Below, one piece after another: positions 1 through 10,839 of a stretch of 64,000 nucleotides of DNA; the stretch's first letter is position 1; every line of letters begins with the position of its first letter. The DNA comes from Pegoplata infirma (taxonomy: Eukaryota > Arthropoda > Insecta > Diptera > Anthomyiidae): positions 12,858,330 through 12,922,329 of the forward strand of contig OY992538.1 in NCBI GenBank assembly GCA_963921195.1, in the 5' to 3' direction. The notes below the pieces were generated by a model that made no database searches, had not been told where the DNA came from, and saw only the letters and a list, made by a program, of their open reading frames with translations. The position numbers and the translations under genes are program-made.

Positions 1-224
1 ATACCAAACTGCTCGGGACAACAACAAGTAAGCATGTTAAGTTTCAGTCATATGTAAGTAATGTTTTGGCAGTGATCGCCATTTCAACAGACAGACGGAC
101 ATCGCTAGATTGCCATAGAATCGATCTCTGATCAATAATATATATACTTTATGGGGTCCCAGACCGATATGTCAATGACAAGCGTATATATACCCTCTAT
201 ACCTAGGTGGAGGGTGTAAAAAAA
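1..224 (+). repeat. DINE/mini-me-like repeat, 3' end
   Basis: Carries the family 3' block: ACAGACAGACGGACATCGCT, then TATATACTTTATGGGGTCC and the terminal hairpin TATACCCTC...GGAGGGTGTAAAA. Truncated by the window start. Confidence 0.8.
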
Positions 225-323
225 AACTGTAGAAATATGGCGTTTTTTAGAGGTTGGTTTAGCTCTTCAAAGGGGAACTTTTTACTATGTGTATGGACAT
301 AGTCCAACCAGCCTATGTCCATA

Positions 324-562
324 CACACAAAAAAATTTCCAATGAACGAAATTTATAGTATTTATGAGCATATTCATAAAATTTATTAACTTTTTCATAG
401 TATTTATGAATAAATCATAATATGTGAAATTTAAGAACTATTTCACATTTTTTCATAAATACTATGAAAAAGTTTAAAAATTTAGTAAAAAAAGTTCATA
501 ATTTGTATGTATTTGTTCATAAATACTATGAATTCCGTTCATTGGCAAATATTTTTTTTGTG
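324..562. mobile_element. CAC-type MITE, palindromic, TA duplication
   Basis: Long inverted repeats: AATGAACGAAATTTATAGTA at the left matches CATGAATTCCGTTCATT-type sequence at the right (about 525-545), inside CAC-A-rich ends. Flanked by TA on both sides. The uninterrupted target is seen in the reverse DINE copy near 13170-13190. Confidence 0.7.
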
Positions 563-769
563 TAAGACATATTCGTGCCAAACTTTAGCAGTCTACCTCT
601 TTTATATTGGACTGCATCGTGTCTTCCACAGACAGACGGGCGGTAGACAGATGGGCGGACATCGCTATAATGTCCTAGACTCAATCACTGATCAATAATA
701 TATACTTTATGGGATCTTAAACGGATATTTTGATGCGTTACACACGAAATAACAAAATTAGTGTACCCA

Positions 770-1409
770 CACAGAAAATAATATCGTATATTTTATTTTA
801 ATTAAAATTTTAATTGTTTTTTAATTTAATATTAATTAAACTTTTAATTAATATAATTAATTGTTTAATTAAATTTTTAACTTTATTTTAATTAATATTT
901 TAATTGTTTTCAAATTTAATATTAATTAAGTATTTAATTTATATAATTAAATGTTTAATTAAATTTCTAGCTTTACTTATTTTTTTTTTTTTGTTTTGTT
1001 TTCCGTGTGTGTGCGAGTGTGTGTTTTTCTCTTGCATTGTATTACATACAAAAAAAATACATAAGTATAAAAAGTTTGTTGAAAGTTTTTTTATTTTTCA
1101 CATAGGTTTTTGAATTCTCATTTTGTTTATAGTTTTATGTGTATGTATATGGAAGGTTTATAATCAACTTTATAAAATCATCTCACTGACTATGTCTTTA
1201 CGGCATAAATAAATTTGGTTAAGTTTGAAGAAATATTAAACTATTTTATTCAAAAAGAATGTTTTTACAAATATCCATTTATTTTTAATTAACGACATGC
1301 AAATATTTTTAATTTATTTGCGCATTTTAGTGATTGGTCCGGATTTAATTAATTTTTTAATTAAATCTACGAATTTTTTAATTAAATATTTTTTTTATTT
1401 TTTTCTGTG
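770..1409. mobile_element. CACAGAAAA MITE, copy 1 (CA duplication)
   Basis: Begins CACAGAAAATAAT, ends ATTTTTTTCTGTG, flanked by CA/CA. The interior is TTAATT-rich with a core (TTTGAATTCTCATTTTG, ATGTGTATGTATATGG) shared with copies at 6350-7908 and 59554-60810. This copy shows the empty site for the foldback present in copy 2. Confidence 0.75.
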
Positions 1410-1436
1410 CACATACTGTGTTTGGAGGTTATAAAA

Positions 1437-2380
1437 ACTTTAAATTTTAAAATAAGTCCTTTTCTGAGATGTTAGCTCTGCTTGAGGATTCTACTGCTTT
1501 TTTCAGATTTTTTTTTTCTGGATGATCCTGATTGAAAATTTAACTATTATTTTAGCTTATCGAAAAAGTTTGAAAGTATAGTTGTTCCCATTTTTTACCC
1601 TCTTAGAAACGAAATTCCTAAAAGTAGATTTTCTTAAATTTCAAAAGTAAAGTTTTAATAACCAATATTTCAGGAGATCGAAAAAGTACCAAAAAACACT
1701 TTTTTCTATAAAGTACTTTTGTCGAAATGTTCGTTTTTTGCTGGATGATCCTATATTCCACATTTCAAGTTTCTAGAATAATTATTTCAGGAGATAAAAA
1801 AAGTACCAAGTACAATTTTTTACCCTTTTTACCAAAATTTAACTGGAATTTCCAAAAGGTACTTATATTAGAATTTTTTTTTTACTGGAAATCCAACATT
1901 TTAAATTTCAAATTCCTATGACCATTATTTCAGGATATAAAAAAAGTACCAAAGTAAACTACTTTACACCTTTCTGTCCCCTAAAAATTGAAATTTTTAG
2001 AAAGTTCTGTTTCCACCAAAAAATCCTGCATTCCAAATTTCAAGTTTCCAGGTCCAATTTTTCTGGAAATATAAAAGGTACCAAACACATCTGTGGTGTT
2101 TTGACAAAAGCATTTAAATCGATTTGAGTTCTTTTGTCACAAAGATAATAAAAATATACTTTTTGGGCTGCAACAAACACTTTTTCCATGATTTTTTTAT
2201 GAGATCTAAACAATTTTAATTATCAGATCTCTTAAAAAATGTGTAGAAAATCGTTCAGTTCTTGCCATAGCAGTTTCTTAAAAAAAGTTTTTTTTTTTTA
2301 AATAAGTGCTTTTGTCAAACGTCCACAGACTTTATTTCCCCTTAGAATCAGAAATAAAAATTGTTGAATTTTCGAATATA
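1437..2380. repeat. Degenerate ~130-bp tandem repeat, no gene
   Basis: The motif TTTCAGGAGATAAAAAAAGT with following ACCAA recurs at about 1668, 1785, 1928 and 2060 with TTTCAAGTTTC blocks between, i.e. a decayed tandem array. No coding sequence is visible. Confidence 0.55.
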
Positions 2381-2389
2381 AAAAAAATT

Positions 2390-3200
2390 AAAAAACATGA
2401 ATACCAAAAAAATTTTAAATCAGTCAAACGGTTTTCGAGATATTGCTATTTGAAGATTCCAAAAAATTATGGTTTTTTCTAAGGTCAAGAATTTTTTTAC
2501 AAAAATCTCAACAATTCTTTCCATTAACTCTTTAAAAAAGCTTGAGACATTTAATTAAAATTTAAGCAAATCTGATCATTTTAACTAGTTGCGCCGTTGG
2601 AAAATGTCTACCAAAATTTAAAATTTTGGAAAATTAAAAAATAAAAATAAATTATCTTGCAATAAGTTTTATTAACTTATTTTTACTATCTTTTTCATGC
2701 CAATCTCTTTTCAAAGAGATTGGCACATTAGCAGATTAGTGCGTGTTTCACGTGATCACGCGTGAGCGTGAGTTAACGCAAATGAGAGTGAAGCTTGTGT
2801 GAATGAACGTGAGTGTGAGAGCTATTAAATTTTGTCTTGTGAGTGAGTGTGAGTAGAAAAATATGCTCGTGAGTGTGCGTGATTCGAAAATTCCTGTCGT
2901 GAGTTCATTCACGCGCCCAACACCATGCTGAATACAAATAACAAAAAATTCTGAAATCGGTCAAACGATTTTCGGGACATCGCAATTTGAAATTTGTCAA
3001 AAAATTTTCAAAAATGGCGTGTTTTTTCTGAGTTCAAGAAATTTTTTAAAAAAATATTAAAATTAAGTATTTTATAGAGATTGAGGCAAACATTAATTTA
3101 AACTTAGTTTGAGCCAAACCAGACCATTTTAACCCTTGTCGCAATTCGATCAAAGTGTCTCTTTAGCAAATTTTAAATAGCGATATCTCGAAAACCACTC
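2390..3200 (+). repeat. Dispersed GATATCGC repeat with GTGAG insertion
   Basis: Contains CGGTTTTCGAGATATTGCTA and TTTGAGCCAAACC blocks repeated at 13590-14110, 35740-35940 and 37220-37790. A GTGAG-type element interrupts it. Confidence 0.6.
2712..2935. repeat. GTGAGCGTGA minisatellite element, copy 1
   Basis: Degenerate (GTGAGYGTGA)n: CACGCGTGAGCGTGAGTTAA and similar, ending TTCATTCACGCGCCC. Related copies at 15643-15995 and 22655-23057. It lies between two ATGC motifs of the host repeat. Confidence 0.65.
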
Positions 3201-3625
3201 GACAGATTTAAAAAAAAATCTAAAGGAAAAGTCTCAGATTAAGAGACATTTTCTCTAAAGAAAAAATCTCAGATTCTGAGACATTTTTTCTAAAAAAAAT
3301 CTTTGATTCTGATAGATTTTTCTAAAGAAAAAATCTCAGATTCTGAGGCAATTTTCCAAAAAAAAATATTCTCTGATACATTTTTTCTAAAGAAAAAGTC
3401 TCAGAATTAGAGACATTTTTTTCTAAAGAAAAAGTCTTAGATTCTGAGATATCCGAATCTGAGAATTTTTCGTAAAAAAAAATTCTCAGAATCTAAGATA
3501 GAAAAAGTCTCAGATTCTCAGGCATTTTTTCAATAGATTTTCCTGTAGAAAAAATTTCAGATTCTTAAGCATTTTTCTTCTAGAAAACGTTTCAGATTCC
3601 GAAATTCGGAGACATTTTACCTTTG
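3200..3625. repeat. CTCAGATTCTGAG minisatellite, degenerate
   Basis: About ten decayed units of AAAGTCTCAGATTCTGAGAC plus TTTTTCTAAAGAAAAA. Same palindromic unit as the long array at 54400-56215. Confidence 0.8.
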
Positions 3626-3870
3626 GGAAAGTTTCTCTTGTTAGTTTACTAAAATTTGACTAACCGGGACAGTTTATTAGTGTCTCCCAGTTTGTGGAAT
3701 CGCAGATCGTGAAATCTAAAGATTCAGTTAAAAAAAATTGCTTTGAAAAAAAAAACTTTTATATTCTCTATTTTTAATGCGAAATAAGAATTATTATTAT
3801 AAAAATTTATTTAAATATATACTTTATTTAAAGTTGTTATTATTCGACCTTTTATTCGAAAATAAAATAA

Positions 3871-4757
3871 AAAACAAGTAGAAAAATTAAATTCGACTTG
3901 GCCGAATCTATGAATACCCTCCACAATGCCCTTTTTAAGTTATAGTAAATTTTCTAGAGTAAAAAAATAACATTTTTGATTAGAAATATTTTATTTTGTG
4001 TAAAAAAACTTTTTATTTTAACTAATTTTTGAAAAAAAAAAAAAATAATTTACTAAATTTTTTTTTGAGTGTAAAATTTTTTTTAAGTGTAAAATTTTTT
4101 TCGAGTGTATTTTTTTTTTCTTTTAGTGTAAAAATATTTTTGAGTGACAAAAATGCGATGTAAAATATTTTTGTGACTTACCAATGTTTTTAAAACATGT
4201 TTAACGGGTTTTCAACACGTGAATTTAAGGTGAGGCGAATCTGAAATTTACGGTTTTGCTAATAACTTTTGAACCACTGGACCGATTTGGCTGAAATTTA
4301 AAGCAAACCGGACCTGAAGAACGACAAATATATATGCCATACTTCAGCACCCTCAGAATTGCTGTTCGAAAGTTACCGTGTGTTTTATCTCGTAAATTCC
4401 AAAAAAACCCTTGCCGAAATTCACTCATTTGCTTATAACTTTTGAACCACTAGACCGATTTCGCTGGATTGCAATACCAACCTGACCAGGTAAATGCCCA
4501 AAATATATGCCAAACTTCAGGAGCCTCCGTAAAGTCTTTCAAAAGTTAGCGTGTTTTCAACAGACAGACAGACAGACGGACAGACGGACGGACGGACGGA
4601 CGGACGGACGGACGGACGGACATCGCTAGATCGTCTTAAAATCGATCGAGGATCATGAATATATATACTTTATGGGGTCCTAGACCAATATTTCGAGGTG
4701 TTACAAACGGAATGACAAACTTATATATACCCTCTATCACTAGAGTGGAGGGTATAA
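3871..4757 (+). repeat. DINE/mini-me-like repeat, near full length
   Basis: Reference copy: 5' end AAACAAGTAGAAAAATTAAA with GACTTGGCCGAATCTATGAA. The middle has two CTTTTGAACCACTRGACCGA blocks, then a pure (GGAC)n tract at 4590-4621. The 3' end has GACATCGCTAGATCG, TATATACTTTATGGGGTCC and the hairpin CCCTCTATCACTAGAGTGG. (GTCY)n tracts characterise Drosophila DINE-1/mini-me Helentron-related elements; assignment is by this similarity. The copy ends 160 bp before the CD36 exon. Confidence 0.8.
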
Positions 4758-4921
4758 AAAAATTCTTCGAGCTCGAGGCCAGTTTTTTTCTTATAAATAA
4801 ATATTATTTTATGTCATCACAATATTGGAATGGAATAAAAGAATATTTATTTACAAGAAAAAAAACTCATAGAATTTTTATTTATTTATATATTTTAATA
4901 AAAAAAATCTCTCAATTTCAG

Positions 4922-5327
4922 GCTATGCGTGAAAAAGAAGAAGTCTATAACGTCGATATTGGCATGAAAAATGGTGTTGAAAATTTCTTTCGTGTAAATA
5001 CGCTCAACAATAAAACCTATTTTCCAGAACAGTTATCATATTTAAAAAGAGCCGCCGATCCCAATGACTACTGTCCCGTTACACTTAATAAAACATTCGA
5101 TAATTCACTGTTTCCCCCCTTCACAAAACCCGGTGTTGATATGGAAATAATTGCTGTTGAAAGTTGTAGAACATTAAAAATGAAATATGATAAACAGGTT
5201 GAACATATGGGTTTTAAGAGCTATCGTTATACAATCGGAGAGGCAAGTGACGCACCCGGATGTTTGAATATTTCAAAGGGTATAGCATTACCAAAAGGAA
5301 TATTTGATGTATCTAGATGTTTATTTA
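4922..5327 (+). CDS. CD36-family class B scavenger receptor, internal coding exon
   Basis: First visible coding exon of a CD36-family membrane receptor (lipid/lipoprotein or apoptotic-cell ligands are typical of the family). It follows a TTTCAG acceptor, opens in phase 0 with AMREKEEVYNVDIGMKNGVE, and ends one base into a codon at a GTAAGT donor. Family landmarks seen: CPVTLNKTFDNSLFPPF (the FPPF block with an N-glycosylation site NKT), VESCRTL (the cysteine/arginine block), APGCLNI and SRCLF, giving the conserved ectodomain cysteines. Open sequence before 4922 has no homology and is intronic. CD36 proteins are about 470-530 residues; the three exons here encode 282, so about 200 N-terminal residues, including the first membrane segment, are missing and probably lie upstream of the window. 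Possibly the orthologue of Drosophila CG2736 (inferred from the RpL19 neighbourhood, from memory). Confidence 0.93.
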
Positions 5328-5404
5328 GTAAGTAATGAGAATGGCCAGAAATTTCTTTTAAAATTTTCTAAAATAATTTTAATATGATTTCTTTTTCATT
5401 TCAG

Positions 5405-5655
5405 ATGATGTTCCATCGGCTTTTTCGGCTCCACATTTCTTAGATACCGGTTATAATTATTCAGAACACTATGAAGGTCTAAATCCAAATAAACATGATC
5501 ATGAAGCTCACATTATATTGGAACCAATAACGGGTATACCAATTGAAGAAAGATATAGATTTCAATCGAATATACCCATGCCGGATATGAAGGGTTATAA
5601 CAAAGATATACAAAGATTTAGTAATATGATAGTACCTTCATTTTGGTATGAATAT
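5405..5655 (+). CDS. CD36-family class B scavenger receptor, internal coding exon
   Basis: Second visible exon. It follows a 77-bp intron with a TTTCAG acceptor; the split codon joins to Asn. The product reads SAPHFLDTGYNYSEHYEGLN then ILEPITGIPIEERYRFQSNI, matching the CD36 signatures 'PHFL..' and 'EP.TG.P....R.Q.N', and ends FWYEY in phase 0 at a GTAAGT donor. The following intron is about 6.3 kb and is filled with repeats. No stops or frameshifts are seen, so the exon looks functional. Confidence 0.93.
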
Positions 5656-5759
5656 GTAAGTATTAATAATTTAAATTTGATAAATTTTCTTAAACGAATT
5701 TTAGATTTTGAAAAGTTTAAAAACATTTGGATCCAAATCAAAAAAAAAAAATAAGTCAT

Positions 5760-6060
5760 AAAATACCAAGAGAAGCACAATTGAAGTTCAGAAAAGCACA
5801 ATTAAAGTTCAGATAAGCTCAATTAAAATTTAGAAAAGCCAAATTTAAATTCAAAAAAATCCCAATTAAATTTCAGAAATCCTAGTTAAAATTCAGAAAT
5901 GCACAAATTCGTGATTTAATCAAAAGGTCGAAATATTATAATTTTTTAAAATCAAACATTCAAAACATTTGGACACAAATTACACAAAATTCATAAAATA
6001 CCCAGAGAGATTCATAATAGCACAATTGAAGTTCAGAAAAGCTCAATTAAAATTTTTAAA
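5760..6060. repeat. Minisatellite in CD36 intron
   Basis: Tandem ~22-25-bp units of the form CAGAAAAGCACAATTAAAGT, decaying through 6060. No coding potential. Confidence 0.55.
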
Positions 6061-6349
6061 ACCCAAATTTATGAAATCCAAAAAAACTTTTCGATCGAAA
6101 TTTAATTTCTTTTTTTTGCAATTTTACAATTTTTTTCGTAAATGCCCAAATTTTTAAGGTAATTTTACAACAGAAATCAAGTTAAGTCACGAGAATTCCT
6201 TGTAAGTATTATTGCATCAAAAAGTTGTAAATTTACAATTTCATTGGTAAAAAGCTTGTAAAATTACAAAAAAGCTCGTAATTTTTACTAGAAATTAATT
6301 TTACAAGAAGGTAGCACAAAATCTAGTAAAGTCACGAGAAGTTCTGGTA

Positions 6350-7908
6350 AACAGAAAAAAATATGGAGGAAATAAATTTGAGTAATCACTTGTTTAAATT
6401 TAAAAACAAAAATTGAGTAATTTTTTTAACTGACGCAATTAAAAATTTACTTAAAAATTGTAAAAACAATTTAAGTAAAAATTTTAATAAAAATTTTATA
6501 GTTTTTTTAATTTTTTTTAAACTCTCATAGTTTTTTGAATTCTCGTTTAGTTTATGGTTTTTTGTATATGAGGCATTCCACACTAAATGTTCAGCGAAAA
6601 AAAAAACATGTGTACCGTAAACTTCTGAATAGGTTGTATGGTTAGCCCTATATGGAACTTAGAAAATTGCGTTTTTGGTTTTTCAATTTTTGAAAAACTG
6701 GGCTTAGGAGGCGTGGTCAAATATTGGAAAAATGGTCAAATTTGTGGCGAGTTGCCTTGATTACATATTTATCACATTAAAACGGAATGCATCACAATCT
6801 CAATAATTTACATTCTTATATAGTTTTGTATGGGCTATTGATTAAATTTTTTTTTTTGGAAAATTTTCAGAACCCGTTCTGAAATTTTCCATTTTTTAAA
6901 AAAGTCAATTTATCAAAAATCCGGCCACTTTTTTTTTAATTTTTTTTTTTAAGTTTAGATGTTTGTCCATCCACACAAAAAAAATCAGAAACACGTTCTT
7001 CGCTTTTTTAGAGAAAATCGCATTTGAATTTTAAATTTCATAACAATTTTGTAATTTGCTTGTATTTTCTTGGTTTAACGTTGCGAATGAGTATTATTAA
7101 TTGAATAAATATTTCTCATACGCTCTGGTGAAACAAGAATATACAAGAAAAGAAGAAAAGAAGAACGTGTTTCTGATTTTTTTTGTGTGGATGGACAAAC
7201 ATCTAAACTTTAAAAAAAAACATAAAAAAAAGTGGCCGGATTTTTGATAAATTGACTTTTTTAAAAAATTAAAAATTTCAGAACGGGTTCTGAAAATTTT
7301 CCAAAAAAAAAAAAATTAATCGATAGCCCATACAAAACTATATAATAATGTAAATTTTTGAGATTGTGGTGCATTCCGTTTTAATGTGATAAATATTTAA
7401 TCAAGTCAACTCGCCACAAATTTGACAATTTTTCCAATATTTGACCACGACTCCTAAGCCCAGTTTTCGAAAATTTGAAAAACCAAAAACGCAATTTTCT
7501 TAGTTCCATATACAACCTATTCAGAAATTTACGGGACACATGATTTTCTGTAGCGGGACATTTGGTGTGGAATGCATATGAAAGTTTGTATTCGTCTTTA
7601 TAAAAATTTCCTATGTTTTTGAGACATAAATATGTTTGGTAAAGTTTGAAAAAACAAGTTTTTTTTTTTTTTGTAAAAAAATTTAAAACTTTTTTAAAAT
7701 TTAAAAAAAAAAATAAATAGATAAATATTTGAGTAAATTTTTAATTGACACAATTAAAAATTTACTCAAATATTTTTTCAAACATTTAATAAATTTTTAT
7801 TAAAAATTTACTCAATACTATTAAATCGTTTACTTGTGCAAAATTGAGTAATTTTTTACTCAATAGTATTAAAAATTTACTCAAATATTTTTTTTATTTT
7901 TTTCTGTG
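6350..7908. mobile_element. CACAGAAAA MITE, copy 2 (TA duplication) with foldback inside
   Basis: Ends AACAGAAAAAAATATGGAGG and ATTTTTTTCTGTG, flanked by TA/TA. The core (GAATTCTCGTTTAGTTTATG; GACATAAATATGTTTGGT) matches copies 1 and 3. A 1.0-kb foldback element is inserted at 6572-7575. Confidence 0.75.
6572..7575. mobile_element. GGCATTCC foldback element, ~1.0 kb
   Basis: Two arms of about 480 bp are near-perfect inverted copies: GGCATTCCACACTAAATG at the left against CATTTGGTGTGGAATGC at the right, and AGAACACGTTCTTCGC-type centres. Flanked by ATATGA at 6566-6571 and 7576-7581. The sister MITE copies at 1150 and 59880 lack it, proving an insertion. Confidence 0.85.
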
Positions 7909-8299
7909 TAATTTTTATCGCGTCAAAAATTGTGTAAATTTACAAGCTTTTTACCATTAAAATTGTAATTTGTATTAGAAATTTTCATAAAATAGTAGGC
8001 AGCAAAAAATTATTTTACAAGTTTATTTCCTAATTAAAATTCAGAATTCCCGGTTTAAATTCAGATATACACAATTCGTGATACTCGTTATATAAGGGCT
8101 CGTCTGCGTAATTTCGGATAAGTTCGCATAGTCCTAAGTATTGACAATCTAAGCAAGGGGGAAAAATTCCAACAAATCAACAGTGTCTTAACCATTATAT
8201 TTAGGTCAAAGGTCACGAAAAACAGTTTTCTTCAGTTTTTTGCAAATAGTACATATTTCGTTTCATATGCGTCGTACGATTTTAAAGTCTATCAGAAAA

Positions 8300-8758
8300 C
8301 TTCTTTAAACTCAAAAAAAAACCTTGTCAAACTCATTCAAATCAAAAAAGTCTCGTAATCAGATTTTACAAATATTTGACAGTTTTCCTTGTTTTTTAAC
8401 AAATAATTTTCGATCGTTTTTTTTTTTTTGTAATTTTACGAATGTCCAAGATTTAAAAAAAAAAAAAAAAAAAATCTAGTAGATTTACGAGAATTTTTTT
8501 GTAAATTTTATTTCGCCAAAAAAGTTGTAAATTTACAATTTTATTGGTAAAAATCTTGTAAAATTACAAAAATATGAGGTAGCAAAATATGAGGTAGCAA
8601 AATCTCGTAAAATATGAGGTAGCAAAAAATTTAGTAAAATCCAAAACCTCCTTGTAAGTTTTACAATTTTTTTGGTAAAAAGCTTGTAAAATTACAAAAT
8701 AATTGTTAAAAAGCTTGTAAAATAACAAGGAATTCTTGTCAAATAGGAGGTAGCAAAA
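8300..8758. repeat. TTGTAAAATTACAA repeat
   Basis: Repeated TTGTAAAATTACAA and GGAGGTAGCAAAAA motifs, the same family as 6170-6345, 7910-8040 and the delimited element 24557-25013. No genes in the surrounding intron. Confidence 0.6.
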
Positions 8759-8832
8759 AAAACAAGTAGTTAAATTCAAATTGACTGAATCTATGAATAC
8801 CCTCCTCCAATGCCCTTTTTAAGTGATAGTAA

Positions 8833-9269
8833 GAGTCCCCGCACAACAATGTCGGAGCGGTTGACGGTTTCGGTCATGGGAGAGTATAGGCGCAAAACAA
8901 AGGCGGCAGCGGAAAATTCAGTCAAACGTTTATATTCACAGTATTTATTCACTTTTTCTGCACATTTTTTATTTAATTTTATTATTTTTTTTAATATCAA
9001 TATAATTTTTTCATATTGATTCGTTTTTTTGTGTTTTTTTTAGAATTTTTTATATTTTTTTTTTAGAGATCACATTTTTTTGTTTACTTTATCGAAAATA
9101 ATCGAAATATTTATAAAAATGTGGTAACATTTTCATATCAAAAATTAAAAGAGAGAGAGAAACCGACACAAAAATAAAATTGATTTTATTCAAGCGGCTT
9201 TCCGTCGAGCGTTTTTTCTTGCCAAATTTGTATGAAAAAAACGTCACCGACATTGTTGTGCGGGGACTC
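8833..9269. mobile_element. PIF/Harbinger-like MITE (TAA duplication)
   Basis: Perfect terminal inverted repeat GAGTCCCCGCACAACAATGT against ACATTGTTGTGCGGGGACTC. Flanked by TAA on both sides. The empty site (ATAGTAAATTTTC) is present in the DINE copy at 3945-3955. A 3-bp TWA duplication is typical of PIF/Harbinger, hence the assignment. It holds no transposase. Confidence 0.8.
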
Positions 9270-9983
9270 TAAATTTTCTAACGTGGAAAAAATAGCATTT
9301 TTAATTAGAAATATATTATTTTGTGTTAAACAACTTTTTTTTAGTAATTTTTGAAAAAAAAAAATAATTTACAAAATTTTTTTTGAGTGTAAAATTTTTT
9401 TCGAGTGTATTTTCCTTTTCTTTTGTGTAAAAATATTTTTGAGTGACAAAAATACGTTGTAAAATATTTTTGTCGCTTACGAATGTTTTAAAAACACATT
9501 TAACGGGTTTAACGTGAATTTAAGGTGAAACTAATCTGAAATTCACGGTTTTGCTAATAACTTTTGAACCACTAGACCGATTTGGCTGAAATTCAATACG
9601 AATCAGGACAGGAGAACGGAATATATATATATATGATAAGCTTCAGCATCCTCAGAATCCGTATTTCGAAAGTTAGCGTGTTTTTTATCTCGTAAATTCA
9701 CGAAAAACCCTTGCCGAAATTCAGTCTTTTGATCATAACTTCTGAACCACCTGACCGATTTTGCTGGATTGCAATACCAAATGCCCAACATATATGTCAA
9801 ACTTCAGGAGCCTCCGTAAAGTCTTTCAAAAGTTAGCGTGGTTTCAATTGACAGACAGACGGGCATCGCTAGATCGTCTTAAAATCGATGGAGGATCATG
9901 AATATACACTTAATGGGGTCCTAGACCAATATTTCGAGGTGTTACAAACGGAATAACAAACTTATATATACCCTCTATTACTA

Positions 9984-10440
9984 CACTAAAAATATTTTGT
10001 AAGTAAATTCAACTGAAAAAACGTTTAAAACAATCGTTTTTCCTTTTAAAAAACGGACTACTTATATTTCATTTGAAACAACCGACTTTTTCAGTTATTT
10101 TTAAACGTTAATACATGAATAGACATTCCGTAAAAACAAACGATATTTCAGTTATTTTAACTGTTTACAATTTTTAATTTTTTGGAGTAAAAATTAAATT
10201 TTTTGAATAACAAACTACAAAAACCGTTCTTCTGTAAAATTATACGGTATAATCAGTCACAAATAATTTAACTGATAAAAATATTTTTCCGTAACTTTTG
10301 TAGTTAATTGTTTTAACAACTGTATAAATCATTCAATATTTTATTTTCTTTGAAAAACAAACTATAAAACGTTTAAAACTACTTTAACTAAAAACTTTTT
10401 GAATAACCGTAAATAAGTTACTGTAAAACTTTTCTGGGTG
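9984..10440. mobile_element. CAC-type MITE in the DINE terminal hairpin (TA duplication)
   Basis: Starts CACTAAAAATATTTTGTAAG and ends AAAACTTTTCTGGGTG, flanked by TA/TA. It splits the CTATCACTAGAGTGG hairpin, which is intact in other DINE copies (4735, 17390, 30150). Confidence 0.8.
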
Positions 10441-10461
10441 TAGAGTGGAGGGTATAAAAAG

Positions 10462-10730
10462 TTACAAACTTTTCTTGTAATTTTACAAGTTTTTTTTTGA
10501 ATACAGGAACAAGCTCCAAACATTTGAAAATTCGATATCTTTTCAACGGTCATCAAAAAAATTTAAAAATTTACCACAAAGGAGTTTTCGAAGGGTACTA
10601 AAAACTGAAAAAATAGTGAAAGTCTAAAAAAAAATCAAATTGTCCGATTTGGTATAAAATGGCCAATATATACTTTATGGGGACCTCGACCGATATTTTG
10701 ATGTGTTACACACGGAATAAAAAAGTAGCT
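10462..10730. repeat. Foldback-arm fragment and DINE tail
   Basis: 10505-10670 matches the arm of the 38.1-40.5 kb foldback (ATTCGATATCTTTTCAACG; AGGAGTTTTCGAAGGGTACT; TCCGATTTGG). 10655-10730 is a DINE 3' fragment (TATACTTTATGGGG). Confidence 0.6.
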
Positions 10731-10839
10731 AAACGCCCTTTACTGTGTCCCGAAATCATTAATTCCTGAATTTCTATAGAGATACCCCTTGAACGATGCT
10801 TACTGAAGAGCTTATTAACGAGGAAAAATTTAAAAAAAA

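Larger units (their letters stand above)
225..1436 (+). repeat. DINE-like copy carrying two MITE insertions
   Basis: A divergent DINE subfamily, matching the reverse copy at 12949-13333 (shared AGGTTGGTTTAG, AAGACATATTCG and the TATACTTTATGGG block). It is interrupted at 324-562 and 770-1409 and ends near 1436 with GGAGGTTATAAAA. It is AT-rich throughout, with no genes. Confidence 0.7.
8760..10461 (+). repeat. DINE-like copy with two insertions
   Basis: 5' end AACAAGTAGTTAAATTC and 3' hairpin TATATACCCTCTATTAC...GAGTGGAGGGTATAAAAA. Net of the insertions at 8833-9269 and 9984-10440 it is about 0.8 kb, as in the reference copy at 3871-4757. Confidence 0.8.

Noticed and set aside
4655..4921. 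N-terminal extension of the CD36 open frame
   Set aside because: It reads through the DINE 3' end and a pyrimidine-rich acceptor; homology begins exactly after TTTCAG at 4921.
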